Part shown: one piece after another, positions 30,943-38,808 of the stretch
How the letters are laid out: each line of letters starts with the position of its first letter
How positions within the stretch are numbered: the stretch's first letter is position 1
NCBI GenBank assembly: GCA_006969625.1
Contig: CP030885.1
Coordinates: 3,173,430-3,237,429, forward strand
Source: Rhodospirillaceae bacterium
GTDB taxonomy: Bacteria > Pseudomonadota > Alphaproteobacteria > Kiloniellales > DSM-21159
Direction of reading: 5' to 3'
DNA length: 64,000 nucleotides
The notes under the pieces: model-generated
What the model was told of the DNA's origin: nothing
What the model saw: only the letters and a program-made list of their open reading frames with translations
The model's database searches: none
Program-made: the position numbers and the translations under genes

Positions 30943-32568
30943 CTATCGCGGTTCCTTGGCCAGACCCTTGAAGATCGCGTAACACGCGAGCAGCAGGACC
31001 AGTGTGAACGGCAAGCCGGTCGACACCGCAGCCGCCTGCAGAGCACCCAAGCCGCCGCCGAGCAGCAGAGCGATCGCCACCAGGCCTTCGAAAATACACC
31101 AGAAGACACGCTGCGAGACCGGCGCGTTGACCTTGCCGCCGGCGGTGATGGTGTCGATCACCAGCGAGCCGGAGTCCGAAGAGGTGACGAAGAAGACGAT
31201 CACAAGGACAATGGCGATCACCGAGGTGATTTGCGCCAACGGCAGTTCCGAAAGCATGCCGAAGAGCGACAGCTCGGGATTGTAGGAAGCGATGACGTAT
31301 TCCTTCACCGCACTCGCCTGATCGGTCACCACCTGCTCGATCGCGGTGCCGCCGAAGGCGGTCATCCACAGAACGGAGACGACCGAGGGGATGATCAGCA
31401 CGCAGGTGATGAATTCGCGCACCGTGCGGCCCCGCGACACCCGCGCGATGAACATGCCGACGAAGGGCGACCAGGAAATCCACCAGGCCCAGTAGAACGA
31501 GGTCCACCCCTGGCGGAAGCTGTCGTCTTCGCGCCCGACCGGGTTGGACAGCGGAACGACCTCCCGGGCATAGTGCAGCAGGTTGTCGAAGAAGCCGGTC
31601 AGGATCCCGACGGTCGGGCCGGCAACGATGACGAAGACCAGCAGCAGCGCCGCCATCGCCATGTTGACCTCGGACAGCACCTTGACGCCGCCGTCCAGAC
31701 CGCGCAGCACGGAAACCAGGGCGACCGCCGTGATCCCGAGGATCAGCACGATCTGGGTGTCGATGCTGTTCGGAATGCCGAAGACGTAGTCGAGGCCCGC
31801 ATTCGCCTGTTGTGCGCCGAAGCCGAGCGAGGTGGCCAGGCCGAAGAGCGTGGCGAAGACGGCCAGGGTGTCGATGACGTGGCCCGGCCAGCCCCAGATC
31901 TTCTCGCCGAAGATCGGGTAGAACATCGAGCGTACCGTCAGCGGCAATCCCTTGTTGAAGGAGAAGAGCGCCAGCGCCAAAGCGACGACGGCGTAGATGG
32001 CCCAGGGGTGCAGGCCCCAGTGGAAGATGGTCGCCGCCATGCCCATGGCCTTGGCCGCCGCCAGGTTCTCCTCGATCAGGTTGCCGTTTTCGTCGAAGGG
32101 CGCCGGTACGCCCAGCGGCTCGGAGATCGCCATGTGGTAGACCGGTTCGAGCACGCCGAAGAACATCAGCCCGATGCCCATGCCGGCAGCGAACAGCATC
32201 GCGAACCAACCGAAGTAGCTGTATTCCGGCGTCGCTTCCTTGCCGCCGAGACGCACCTTGCCCAAGGGCGAAAGGATCAGGACGAGGCAGACGATGACGA
32301 AGACGTTGCCGGCGGTAAGGAAGAACCAGTCGAGGTTGCCAGTCAGCCAGCCGCGCACCTCGTTGAACAGCGGCCCGACGCTCGTCTGGAAGGCCATGGT
32401 CAGGAAGACGAAGGCGACGATGACCAGGCCGGAGACCATGAAGACCGGATTGTGGATGTCGAGGCCGAACGGCCCGATCTTCGGCTGGATGTTGTCTTGA
32501 CCGATCTCGTAGTCGGTTTCGATGACGTCGGCGGCGCCTTCCGGCGCCGGAGTGGCTTCATCGCTCAT
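30943..32568 (-). CDS. BCCT-family betaine/choline/carnitine transporter
   Basis: A 541-aa inner-membrane secondary transporter with about 12 transmembrane helices. The conserved glycine-rich helix GMGIGLMFFGVLEP is near residue 135, and the Trp-rich substrate site WAWWISWSPFVGMFIARVSRG lies near residue 330-350 (read in two parts). It takes up trimethylammonium compounds such as glycine betaine, usually with sodium. The short N and C termini lack the long osmosensing tail of BetP. It follows uspA by 61 bp on the same strand; SD AGAGGA precedes the ATG. Confidence 0.94.
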   Translation of the reverse strand: MSDEATPAPEGAADVIETDYEIGQDNIQPKIGPFGLDIHNPVFMVSGLVIVAFVFLTMAFQTSVGPLFNEVRGWLTGNLDWFFLTAGNVFVIVCLVLILSPLGKVRLGGKEATPEYSYFGWFAMLFAAGMGIGLMFFGVLEPVYHMAISEPLGVPAPFDENGNLIEENLAAAKAMGMAATIFHWGLHPWAIYAVVALALALFSFNKGLPLTVRSMFYPIFGEKIWGWPGHVIDTLAVFATLFGLATSLGFGAQQANAGLDYVFGIPNSIDTQIVLILGITAVALVSVLRGLDGGVKVLSEVNMAMAALLLVFVIVAGPTVGILTGFFDNLLHYAREVVPLSNPVGREDDSFRQGWTSFYWAWWISWSPFVGMFIARVSRGRTVREFITCVLIIPSVVSVLWMTAFGGTAIEQVVTDQASAVKEYVIASYNPELSLFGMLSELPLAQITSVIAIVLVIVFFVTSSDSGSLVIDTITAGGKVNAPVSQRVFWCIFEGLVAIALLLGGGLGALQAAAVSTGLPFTLVLLLACYAIFKGLAKEPR

Positions 32569-32629
32569 GTGACGAATCCTCTGTAATATGAGGCCCGTAA
32601 GGCGCCGCGCGGCGGCGCAGCGGCCGGCG

Positions 32630-33043
32630 TCAGCGGATCACGAAGACCGAGACGTCCGCGTGGGAGGCCACGTAGCCCGCATTGGAGGTGAAGACGTGCT
32701 CGGGCAGCCCCGGCACGTGCGAGGCCATGACCACGAGATCGGCGCCCGTCTCGTCGGCCGCGTGGGTCAGGATCTTGTAGAGGTCGCGCGCCGGATCGTG
32801 GCTGATGTAGACCTTCGAACTGACCTCGAGCCCCTGGTTGCCGCCGTGCTCCCTGGCGAACTGCTCGAGCTTCTGGCCGTATTCCTCGGGCGTGTGGGCG
32901 ACGGGACTGGGCGCCGTCTCCGTGACGCCGACGTAGCAGACCGGGAGACTGTAGTGCTTGGCGAGGTCGAGCGCCGTGGTCAGCGCCTTGTCGAGCTTGT
33001 CGACGTGAGCGAGATCCACCGGGACCATCATCTTCTTGTACAT
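32630..33043 (-). CDS. universal stress protein, UspA family
   Basis: A 137-aa single Usp domain. The N-terminal strand YKKMMVPVDLAHVDK and the region ADLVVMASHVPGLPEHVFTSNAGYV contain the family core, but the ATP-binding signature G-2x-G-9x-G(S/T) is only partly recognisable (HVPGLPEHVF...), so nucleotide binding is uncertain. It is the first gene of a probable uspA-BCCT operon. In Halomonas TeaD, a Usp protein encoded with an osmolyte transporter modulates that transporter; a similar role is possible here. Confidence 0.88.
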   Translation of the reverse strand: MYKKMMVPVDLAHVDKLDKALTTALDLAKHYSLPVCYVGVTETAPSPVAHTPEEYGQKLEQFAREHGGNQGLEVSSKVYISHDPARDLYKILTHAADETGADLVVMASHVPGLPEHVFTSNAGYVASHADVSVFVIR

Positions 33044-33372
33044 CGGATGCCTTCCTCTGCCCGTTGCTCTCGCGCCGAAGCGGCGGAAGCCAGGACAACG
33101 CGAAGACCGGCAACGCGCAGGTAAGGCAACGCCGAAGCGGCGGTAGACATGCGTGCATCCCCAATCGCCGGGACCGCGGAAAGCAGGGCGGCCCCAGTCA
33201 GGGTGCGGAGTGCGCCTGTCCTTAGTTTGGCAAAACTATGACGCAGTGTGCCGGCGATTGCAAACGGGGCAATGGTATAGGCAGAGAATGCAGGGGCGGC
33301 CGACAATCAAACTCATCGTAAACGCTGGCGATTTGGCCGAGTAAACCGCCGTCCCGCCCGTCAATCGCCTCT
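33044..33372. other. non-coding interval upstream of uspA
   Basis: No credible gene is seen in these 329 bases. The right half is less GC-rich and holds a sigma70-like promoter candidate for uspA on the minus strand; the remainder would form a leader of about 180 nt with no recognisable riboswitch. Confidence 0.5.
33235..33263 (-). promoter_or_regulatory. possible sigma70-type promoter for uspA-BCCT
   Basis: On the minus strand TTGCAA (33263-33258) and CATAGT (33240-33235) are separated by 17 bp. Match to consensus is moderate. Confidence 0.3.
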
Positions 33373-33621
33373 CTATTCTTCAATCCCTAGGGCCCGCTTA
33401 TAGAGCTCCAGCAAGTGTTCCTGCTCCTGCCGGTCGGATTGGTCCATCTTTCGCAGCTTGATCACCTGCCGCATGATCTTCGTATCGAAGCCGACGCCCT
33501 TGGCCTCGGCGAAGACTTCGCGGATGTCCGCGCCCAGCGCCGTTCGCTCCTCCTCCAGGCGCTCGATCCGCTCGATGAAGGACCGCAGGCGATCCGCCGC
33601 CACGCCGCCGACATCGGTCAT
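33373..33621 (-). CDS. gapR: DUF2312 / GapR-family nucleoid protein
   Basis: An 82-aa basic-acidic coiled-coil protein matching the GapR DNA-binding family (DUF2312). Typical sequence is LRSFIERIERLEEER, then DIREVFAEAKGVGFDTKIMRQVIKLRK, here spanning residues 12-58 in pieces. GapR of Caulobacter binds overtwisted AT-rich DNA ahead of replication forks and stimulates topoisomerases. The start at 33621 (MTDVGGVAADR) fits the family; an open frame of 18 more codons upstream is Arg-rich and unlikely to be coding. Confidence 0.9.
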   Translation of the reverse strand: MTDVGGVAADRLRSFIERIERLEEERTALGADIREVFAEAKGVGFDTKIMRQVIKLRKMDQSDRQEQEHLLELYKRALGIEE

Positions 33622-33920
33622 GCCACACCAACTCCTCTCAAGCTTCTTCGTAAGGGGCCGCCTCCGCCGGCGCACCGTCGCCTGCCTGCGGGAGCCGGAC
33701 CATAGCGGCGGCGTGGCAGGCCCTCAACGCGGCCTGGCCCCGGCAAAGCGGGGAAGCTGTGGATAAGGCGCTGCCGAGGCCCGCGCGACGCTGCACCGCA
33801 GTCCGGCGCGGACGCGGGATGTCGTATGTTCGCGGGATACATCATGACTCGGCAATCCGACCGCTCGCGTTCGTCGTAGTGTCGAAAACTGAGCGCCTCG
33901 TTAGGAGTACGGATCACAGC
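33622..33920. other. non-coding interval between gapR and a small membrane protein gene
   Basis: About 299 bases separate two divergently transcribed genes. The gapR promoter should lie here. No RNA gene, strong hairpin or repeat was recognised. Confidence 0.4.
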
Positions 33921-34133
33921 ATGCGCATCGTCTGGCATCCGGCGCGCCCCCGCGTCACCGAACTCGCGCTTGCGCTGGTGAGCCTGAGCTTGATGCTGGC
34001 ATTGCTGGTCGCCGCCTACGGAATTCTCGTGCCCTTCTTCGCAGCTCTGGCGGCGACGCCCCTGGTTCTGGCGCTGCTCAGCCTGGGTGCCGTCAGCCGC
34101 GCAGTTGCCGAAGAGCCGCCGGCCGCCGGCTGA
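33921..34133 (+). CDS. small hypothetical membrane protein
   Basis: A possible 70-aa protein with a basic N terminus (MRIVWHPARPR) and two adjacent hydrophobic segments spanning about residues 14-58, so probably an inner-membrane hairpin. The ATG has AGGAG 12 bp upstream, and the frame ends 2 bp before the convergent epimerase gene. No family is recognised. The hydrophobic pattern and ribosome binding site support coding, but a chance frame in GC-rich DNA cannot be excluded. A longer upstream frame extension is not supported. Confidence 0.5.
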   Translation: MRIVWHPARPRVTELALALVSLSLMLALLVAAYGILVPFFAALAATPLVLALLSLGAVSRAVAEEPPAAG

Positions 34134-34135
34134 GC

Positions 34136-35149
34136 TCAGACGACCTGGAAGCCTTGGCAGTAGGGGTCGCGGCCGTCGACGAAGATGGTATTGAGCCCGG
34201 TCATGCGGGCCCAGCCCTCGATCGAGGGCACGATCGCCGGTCGGCCGGCCAGGTCGGTCGCAACCTCGACACGGCCGTGGAACAGGCTGCCGATCAGGCT
34301 CTCGTGGACGAAATCGTCGCCCGGCCGCAGACGGCCCCGCGCGGCGAGCTGCGCCATGCGCGCCGAGGTGCCGGTACCGCAGGGACTGCGGTCGATCGCG
34401 CGCTCCCCGTAAAAAACGGCATTGCGCGCATCGGCGCCCGGTTGGCGGGCCGCACCCGTCCACATGACGTGGCTGACCCCGCGGATTGTCGGATCGAGCG
34501 GATGCTCCACCTCGACGGCGGCATTGACCAGCCGGCGGACCTGCGGCGATAGGCGCAGAACGTCGGCCGGGGTCATGGCGTCGAGGCCGGCGAATCCGGC
34601 CTGCGGCTCGACGATGGCATAGAAGTTCCCGCCGTAGGCGACGTCGAGGCGCAGGCGGCCCAGCTCTGGGCAGTCGATCTCGAGATCCTCCAGCGCAAGG
34701 TAGCTGGCGACGTTGCGCAGCCGCACCGCCTCGACATGCCCGGCACCGTCCTGGCGATAGCGCGCCTCGACCAGTCCCGAGGGCGCCTCCAGGCGCAGAA
34801 CGCCCGGCTCGCGCGGCTGCACCAGGCCGCGCTCCAACGCGAAGGTGACGGTGCCGATGGTCCCGTGTCCGCACATCGGCAGGCAGCCGCTGGTCTCGAT
34901 GAACAGGATGGCGACGTCCGCCCGCGGATCGCTCGGCGGGTAGAGGATGGCGCCGGACATCATGTCGTGGCCGCGCGGCTCGAACATCAGCGCCGTGCGA
35001 ATCCAGTCGTAGCGCGCCAGGAAGTCCTGCCGCTTCTCGCTCATGTCGGCGCCGGTCAGCGGTGGTCCGCCGGCCGCCACCAGGCGCACGGGATTGCCGC
35101 AGGTATGGCCATCGATGCAGAAGAAGGTGTTGGGCGTTACGGGCTGCAT
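34136..35149 (-). CDS. proline racemase family protein, probable 4-hydroxyproline 2-epimerase
   Basis: A 337-aa cofactor-independent epimerase. Both catalytic cysteines are present: PMCGHGTIG (Cys93) and DRSPCGTGTSA (Cys near residue 254). The Cys/Cys pair argues for a racemase or 4-hydroxyproline 2-epimerase and against the Thr-containing trans-3-hydroxyproline dehydratase. It would convert trans-4-hydroxy-L-proline to the cis-D isomer for catabolism. The other hydroxyproline genes (D-amino-acid oxidase, deaminase, KGSADH) are not adjacent. It is divergent from the N-formylglutamate amidohydrolase gene. Confidence 0.9.
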   Translation of the reverse strand: MQPVTPNTFFCIDGHTCGNPVRLVAAGGPPLTGADMSEKRQDFLARYDWIRTALMFEPRGHDMMSGAILYPPSDPRADVAILFIETSGCLPMCGHGTIGTVTFALERGLVQPREPGVLRLEAPSGLVEARYRQDGAGHVEAVRLRNVASYLALEDLEIDCPELGRLRLDVAYGGNFYAIVEPQAGFAGLDAMTPADVLRLSPQVRRLVNAAVEVEHPLDPTIRGVSHVMWTGAARQPGADARNAVFYGERAIDRSPCGTGTSARMAQLAARGRLRPGDDFVHESLIGSLFHGRVEVATDLAGRPAIVPSIEGWARMTGLNTIFVDGRDPYCQGFQVV

Positions 35150-35237
35150 GCGGCGAATTCAGCGTGTCCGGCGCCCCGCGTCAATTGCGGCTTGGCGCAA
35201 GCGCGCCCCGGGCCTGTTGCATGGCACGGCCGCTCGC

Positions 35238-35243
35238 TATAGT
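35238..35243 (+). promoter_or_regulatory. -10 element TATAGT, possible leaderless promoter
   Basis: TATAGT lies only 8 bp before the ATG of the N-formylglutamate amidohydrolase gene, and no Shine-Dalgarno sequence intervenes, so the transcript would start at or very near the ATG. A -35 is indistinct (TGTTGC with a 17-bp spacer). Confidence 0.5.
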
Positions 35244-35251
35244 CCCGCGCC

Positions 35252-36073
35252 ATGCTCGACCAAGCCCAAGGCCCCCTGGAGCAGCGCCTGCTGGCGCCCG
35301 ACGAGCCGCCCGCCTTCGAGATCCTGAATCCGAGCGGCCAAGCGCGCCTGGTGATCACCTGCGACCACGCGACGAACCGCGTGCCGGCGCGGCTGCGCGA
35401 CCTCGGGCTCGACCATACGGAGTTGGCGCGGCACATCGCCTGGGACATCGGCGCCGCCGAGGTGGCGCGCCGCCTGTGCGTCCTGCTCGACGCCCCGACC
35501 GTGCTGTCCGGCTTCTCGCGCCTGGTGATCGACCCGAACCGCCGGGTCGACGTGCCGAGCTCGATTCCGGCGATCAGCGACGGGACGGAGGTTCCCGGCA
35601 ACCGCCACCTGAGCGATGGCGAGATCCGGGCGCGGCGCGAGCAGCTTTTCGCCGCCTATCACGGTGCCTGCGCCCGCCTGATCGAGGCGAAGGTGGCGAT
35701 GGACAAGCCGCCGGCGCTGGTCTTCATGCACTCCTTCACGCCGGTGTTCGCCGGCCAGGAGCGGTCCATGAAGGCCGGCATCCTGTGGGACCGCGATGCG
35801 CGGCTGGCGCGCCCGCTGATCGACGGCCTGCGCGCCGAGGGCATCCCGACCGGCGACAACGAACCCTACTCGGGGCGCTCGAGCGAAGACTACAGCCTGC
35901 ACGCCCACGGCGATGCGCGCGGCCTGCCGCACGTGTTGATTGAGGTGCGTCAGGACCTGATCGACACTGCCAAGGGCGCGGAGGCCTGGGCCAAGCGCCT
36001 CACCGGAATCCTGCACCCGGTTCTGGAGGATCCGGCCACCTTCGCCGAGGCGTGTGCCGGAGCAGATGCTTAA
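35252..36073 (+). CDS. N-formylglutamate amidohydrolase family protein
   Basis: A 273-aa zinc-dependent amidohydrolase-fold protein of the FGase family. Recognisable elements are LVITCDHATNRVPARL near residue 34, SRLVIDPNR near 91, FMHSFTPVF near 158 and a C-terminal HVLIEVRQDLI. The founding enzyme hydrolyses N-formylglutamate in histidine catabolism, but no hut genes are nearby, so the substrate may be a different N-acyl amino acid. The following YbdK-like ligase gene begins about 20 bp after the stop, and an alternative GTG start for it overlaps this gene. Confidence 0.88.
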   Translation: MLDQAQGPLEQRLLAPDEPPAFEILNPSGQARLVITCDHATNRVPARLRDLGLDHTELARHIAWDIGAAEVARRLCVLLDAPTVLSGFSRLVIDPNRRVDVPSSIPAISDGTEVPGNRHLSDGEIRARREQLFAAYHGACARLIEAKVAMDKPPALVFMHSFTPVFAGQERSMKAGILWDRDARLARPLIDGLRAEGIPTGDNEPYSGRSSEDYSLHAHGDARGLPHVLIEVRQDLIDTAKGAEAWAKRLTGILHPVLEDPATFAEACAGADA

Positions 36074-36092
36074 GGGGGAGCGCAGCGCGCCG

Positions 36093-37256
36093 ATGGCCAT
36101 TGCGGTGGAGCCGAGTTTTACCGTCGGCATCGAGGAAGAGTACCTGCTGGTCGAGCCGGCCAGCCGCGACCTGGTGATCGAGCCGCCGGCCGGCCTGATG
36201 GGGGCGCTGGAGAAGCGGTTGGGCGAGCGGGTGACGGCGGAATTCCTACAGTCGCAGGTCGAGGTCGGCACCAGCAAGTGCGAGAGCGTGCGGGCAGCGG
36301 CCGAGGAGCTGGCCCACCTGCGCCTGCAGGTCGTGGAGGTGGCCAAGGCCTTCGATCTCGCCGTCATCGCCGCCTCGACCCATCCCAAGGCGGATTGGGA
36401 TCACCAGAAGCATACCGACAAGGAGCGCTACAACCTCTTGGCGCGCGACATCCAGGCGCCGGCCCGGCGGCTGCTGATCTGCGGCATGCACGTCCACGTC
36501 GGCCTGGACGACGACGATCTGCGCATCGACCTGATGAGCCAGATCGCCTATTTCACGCCGCACCTCTTGGCGCTTTCCACCTCCTCGCCCTTCTGGCGCG
36601 GCCGCAACACCGGCCTGAAGTCCTATCGCCTGGCGGTGTTCGACGAGCTGCCGCGCACCGGATTGCCGGAGCACTTCGACTCCTGGGGCGAATACCAGCG
36701 CCAGCTTCAGGTGATCGTCGACGCCGGCCTGATCGAGGACGCTTCGAAGCTCTGGTGGGACGTGCGCCCCTCGGCCCGCTTTCCGACCCTGGAGCTGCGT
36801 GCGCCGGACATCTGCACGCGCCTCAGCCACGGCGTGGCGATCGCCGCGATCTACCAGTGCCTGCTGCGGCTACTGTGGCGCCTGAAACGGCACAACCAGC
36901 GCTGGCGGCGCTACGCCAACATGCTGATCGGCGAAAACCGATGGCGGGCGGCGCGCTACGGCATGGACGAGGGCCTGGTCGACTTCGGCCGGGGCGCCGT
37001 CGTGCCCTACGCGGACCTGCTCGAAGAGATCCTGGAGCTGACCCGCGAGGACGCCTTGGCGCTCGACTGCCTCGATCTCTGCGAGGCCGCCCGCGATATC
37101 GCCCAGAACGGCACCAGCGCCGACCGACAGCTCGAAGCCTACAACGCCGCCCTGGCCGAGGGCGCCGACCAGCGCCAGGCGCTCGACCGCGTGGTCGACT
37201 GGATGATCGGCGAGACCGTTGCAGGATTACCCGCCGAACAACACATTGGGGGCTAG
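36093..37256 (+). CDS. carboxylate-amine ligase, YbdK/glutamate-cysteine ligase type 2 family
   Basis: A 387-aa ATP-dependent ligase-fold protein of the GCS2 family. The N terminus FTVGIEEEYLLVEP holds the conserved Glu cluster for metal and ATP binding; GMHVHVGL near residue 135 and WWDVRPSARFPTLELRAPD near residue 222 are typical. YbdK has weak gamma-glutamylcysteine synthetase activity in E. coli, the physiological substrate being unclear. Upstream in-frame GTG (36054) and ATG (36066) codons exist; 36093 is chosen because homology begins there. It lies between the FGase and DUF1244 genes. Confidence 0.9.
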   Translation: MAIAVEPSFTVGIEEEYLLVEPASRDLVIEPPAGLMGALEKRLGERVTAEFLQSQVEVGTSKCESVRAAAEELAHLRLQVVEVAKAFDLAVIAASTHPKADWDHQKHTDKERYNLLARDIQAPARRLLICGMHVHVGLDDDDLRIDLMSQIAYFTPHLLALSTSSPFWRGRNTGLKSYRLAVFDELPRTGLPEHFDSWGEYQRQLQVIVDAGLIEDASKLWWDVRPSARFPTLELRAPDICTRLSHGVAIAAIYQCLLRLLWRLKRHNQRWRRYANMLIGENRWRAARYGMDEGLVDFGRGAVVPYADLLEEILELTREDALALDCLDLCEAARDIAQNGTSADRQLEAYNAALAEGADQRQALDRVVDWMIGETVAGLPAEQHIGG

Positions 37257-37285
37257 CCAAGCCTTCACAGCGCCAGGAGAATCCG

Positions 37286-37582
37286 ATGGACGACAAGACC
37301 CGCACGGAACTCGAAGCGGCCGCCTTTCGCGCCTTGCGCGACCACCTGCGCCAGCGTACCGACGTGCAGAACATCGACATGATGAACCTCGCCGGCTTCT
37401 GCCGGAACTGCCTGTCGCGCTGGTATCAGGAGGCCGCCGCCGACCAGGGCATCGAGATGAGCAAGGGCGAGGCGCGCGAGATCGTCTACGGCATGCCCTA
37501 CGACGAGTGGCGCAGCCGGTACCAGACCGAAGCGACGGAAGAGCAGAAGCAGAGCTTCGCCGCCAGCAATCCGGGTCACTGA
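37286..37582 (+). CDS. DUF1244 family protein
   Basis: A 98-aa soluble protein of the DUF1244 family, conserved across alpha- and gammaproteobacteria. The core DMMNLAGFCRNCLSRWY (residues 31-47) and AREIVYGMPYDEWRSRYQ are the hallmark. The two Cys residues in FCRNCL suggest a possible metal or redox site, not demonstrated. Function unknown. SD AGGAGA is well placed before the ATG at 37286, 29 bp after the YbdK-like gene, so it is probably the third gene of the FGase operon. Confidence 0.9.
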   Translation: MDDKTRTELEAAAFRALRDHLRQRTDVQNIDMMNLAGFCRNCLSRWYQEAAADQGIEMSKGEAREIVYGMPYDEWRSRYQTEATEEQKQSFAASNPGH

Positions 37583-37624
37583 AGCAGCGCGGCAAGCCGG
37601 CGGACTCGGGGAGCGGCCCGCGCG

Positions 37625-38074
37625 CTACCCGGCGATCTTCAGTGCGGCGAGCGCACCGCGCAGCGGCTCGGGCAGTGACTGCACCGGGCGCATGCTGGCG
37701 CGCTCGACGAAGACGTGAACGAACCAGCCCGTCGCCGCCGGCGCCGGGGCACCTTCCTTGAACAGACCGACCAGGTACTTCACCGAGCGACTGCCGAGAT
37801 GGCCGACCGCGAGGCCGGCCTCGACAACCTCCGGAAAGCTGAAGGAATCGTGGAAATTGCAGTGGGTCTCGGGCGTGATGCCGATGACCGTGCCGGCATG
37901 GATGTCCAATCCGCCCTCGGCGATCAGATAGGAGTTAATGACAGTGTCGAAGTAGCTGTAGTAGACCACGTTGTTGACGTGACCGTAGATGTCGTTGTCC
38001 ATCCAGCGCGTCGGGATGCGCAGGAAATGCGGATAGCCGCTGCGGTCGCGCGGTGGCAGAAGATCTTGGCTCAC
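37625..38074 (-). CDS. hotdog-fold acyl-CoA thioesterase (4HBT family)
   Basis: A 149-aa thioesterase of the YbgC/4-hydroxybenzoyl-CoA thioesterase type. The motif TRWMDNDIYGHVNNVVYYSY near residue 22-41 contains the active-site Asp and the family's YGHVNN. It hydrolyses short acyl-CoA esters; substrate unknown. Convergent with the DUF1244 gene, 42 bp apart. Confidence 0.9.
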   Translation of the reverse strand: MSQDLLPPRDRSGYPHFLRIPTRWMDNDIYGHVNNVVYYSYFDTVINSYLIAEGGLDIHAGTVIGITPETHCNFHDSFSFPEVVEAGLAVGHLGSRSVKYLVGLFKEGAPAPAATGWFVHVFVERASMRPVQSLPEPLRGALAALKIAG

Positions 38075-38174
38075 GCCGGGGGCTCCCTGCGATGTCAGAC
38101 AGCGGCCCTCTTCTAGCAGCGTTTCCCCAGGCCGTCGTCAGGCGGATTGCCGACGGCAGCGCGGTGCGTGCGAC

Positions 38175-38744
38175 ATGAGCACGGGCGGGGCCGGCCGGGG
38201 GCCGCAGAGGGGGCTCGGCGCGCTCGGGCAACGTGCCTACGGCCCCGATCCCGCGGCCTGCGGCTCGCCGAAGATCGCGGAGCTGGCCGCTTACTGGCAG
38301 AGCAAATGCCGCGACGGCCGGCTGCCGCAGCGCGCCGACCTGGACCCTGCCGAGATCGTCGCCCTGCTGCCGTACCTGCTGCTGACCGATATCGAGCACG
38401 CGCCATTCCGCATCCGCTACCGGCTGGTCGGCACCGCCATTGCCGAGGCCTCGCGGCGCGACTTCACCGGCCTGTACCTGGACGAGATGCAGTTCGACAC
38501 GCCGCTCGAGCGCCAGGCCTTCGAGCGGGGCTACCGCTTGCTGGTGGAGTCGCGGGCGCCGGTCTACGGTCGCATGGTCTGGCTGGCCAGCAGCGACCTG
38601 CCGGTGGTGTACGATTCGGCGATCTTCCCTCTGCTGGGCCCGACCGGCCAGGTCGACAAGGCGGTCGCGATCGAGGACCATGCCCGCCCGATCGCCGAGA
38701 TCGCCGACCGCCTCCCGGCGCGGCCGGTTCGCCGACAGGGTTAG
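38175..38744 (+). CDS. PAS-fold protein (PF07310-type)
   Basis: A 189-aa cytoplasmic protein with a single alphaproteobacterial-type PAS domain. Typical pattern is LAAYWQSKCRDGRLPQRADLDP near residues 38-59 (read in parts), LLPYLLLTDIEHAPFRIRYRLVGT and an YDSAIFPLLGPTG segment. There is no attached output domain. Such stand-alone PAS proteins are common in Rhodospirillales with unknown signal; their roles are not established. The exact start is uncertain; an internal start after the low-complexity first 20 residues is possible. Confidence 0.75.
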   Translation: MSTGGAGRGPQRGLGALGQRAYGPDPAACGSPKIAELAAYWQSKCRDGRLPQRADLDPAEIVALLPYLLLTDIEHAPFRIRYRLVGTAIAEASRRDFTGLYLDEMQFDTPLERQAFERGYRLLVESRAPVYGRMVWLASSDLPVVYDSAIFPLLGPTGQVDKAVAIEDHARPIAEIADRLPARPVRRQG

Positions 38745-38760
38745 GTCGACCAGGCAACCC

Positions 38761-38789
38761 GCCGGCGGACGCAGTCCGCGTCCGCCGGC
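38761..38789. terminator. bidirectional hairpin between convergent genes
   Basis: Perfect 12-bp stem GCCGGCGGACGC/GCGTCCGCCGGC with a 5-nt loop lies between the PAS gene stop and the GMC oxidoreductase stop. It lacks a U-tract on both sides. Confidence 0.55.
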
Positions 38790-38808
38790 AGGGGATGCTG
38801 CACTGCCT

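Noticed and set aside
33028-33306. 92-codon minus-strand frame overlapping the uspA start
   Set aside because: No ribosome binding site or family, and it overlaps uspA in another frame.
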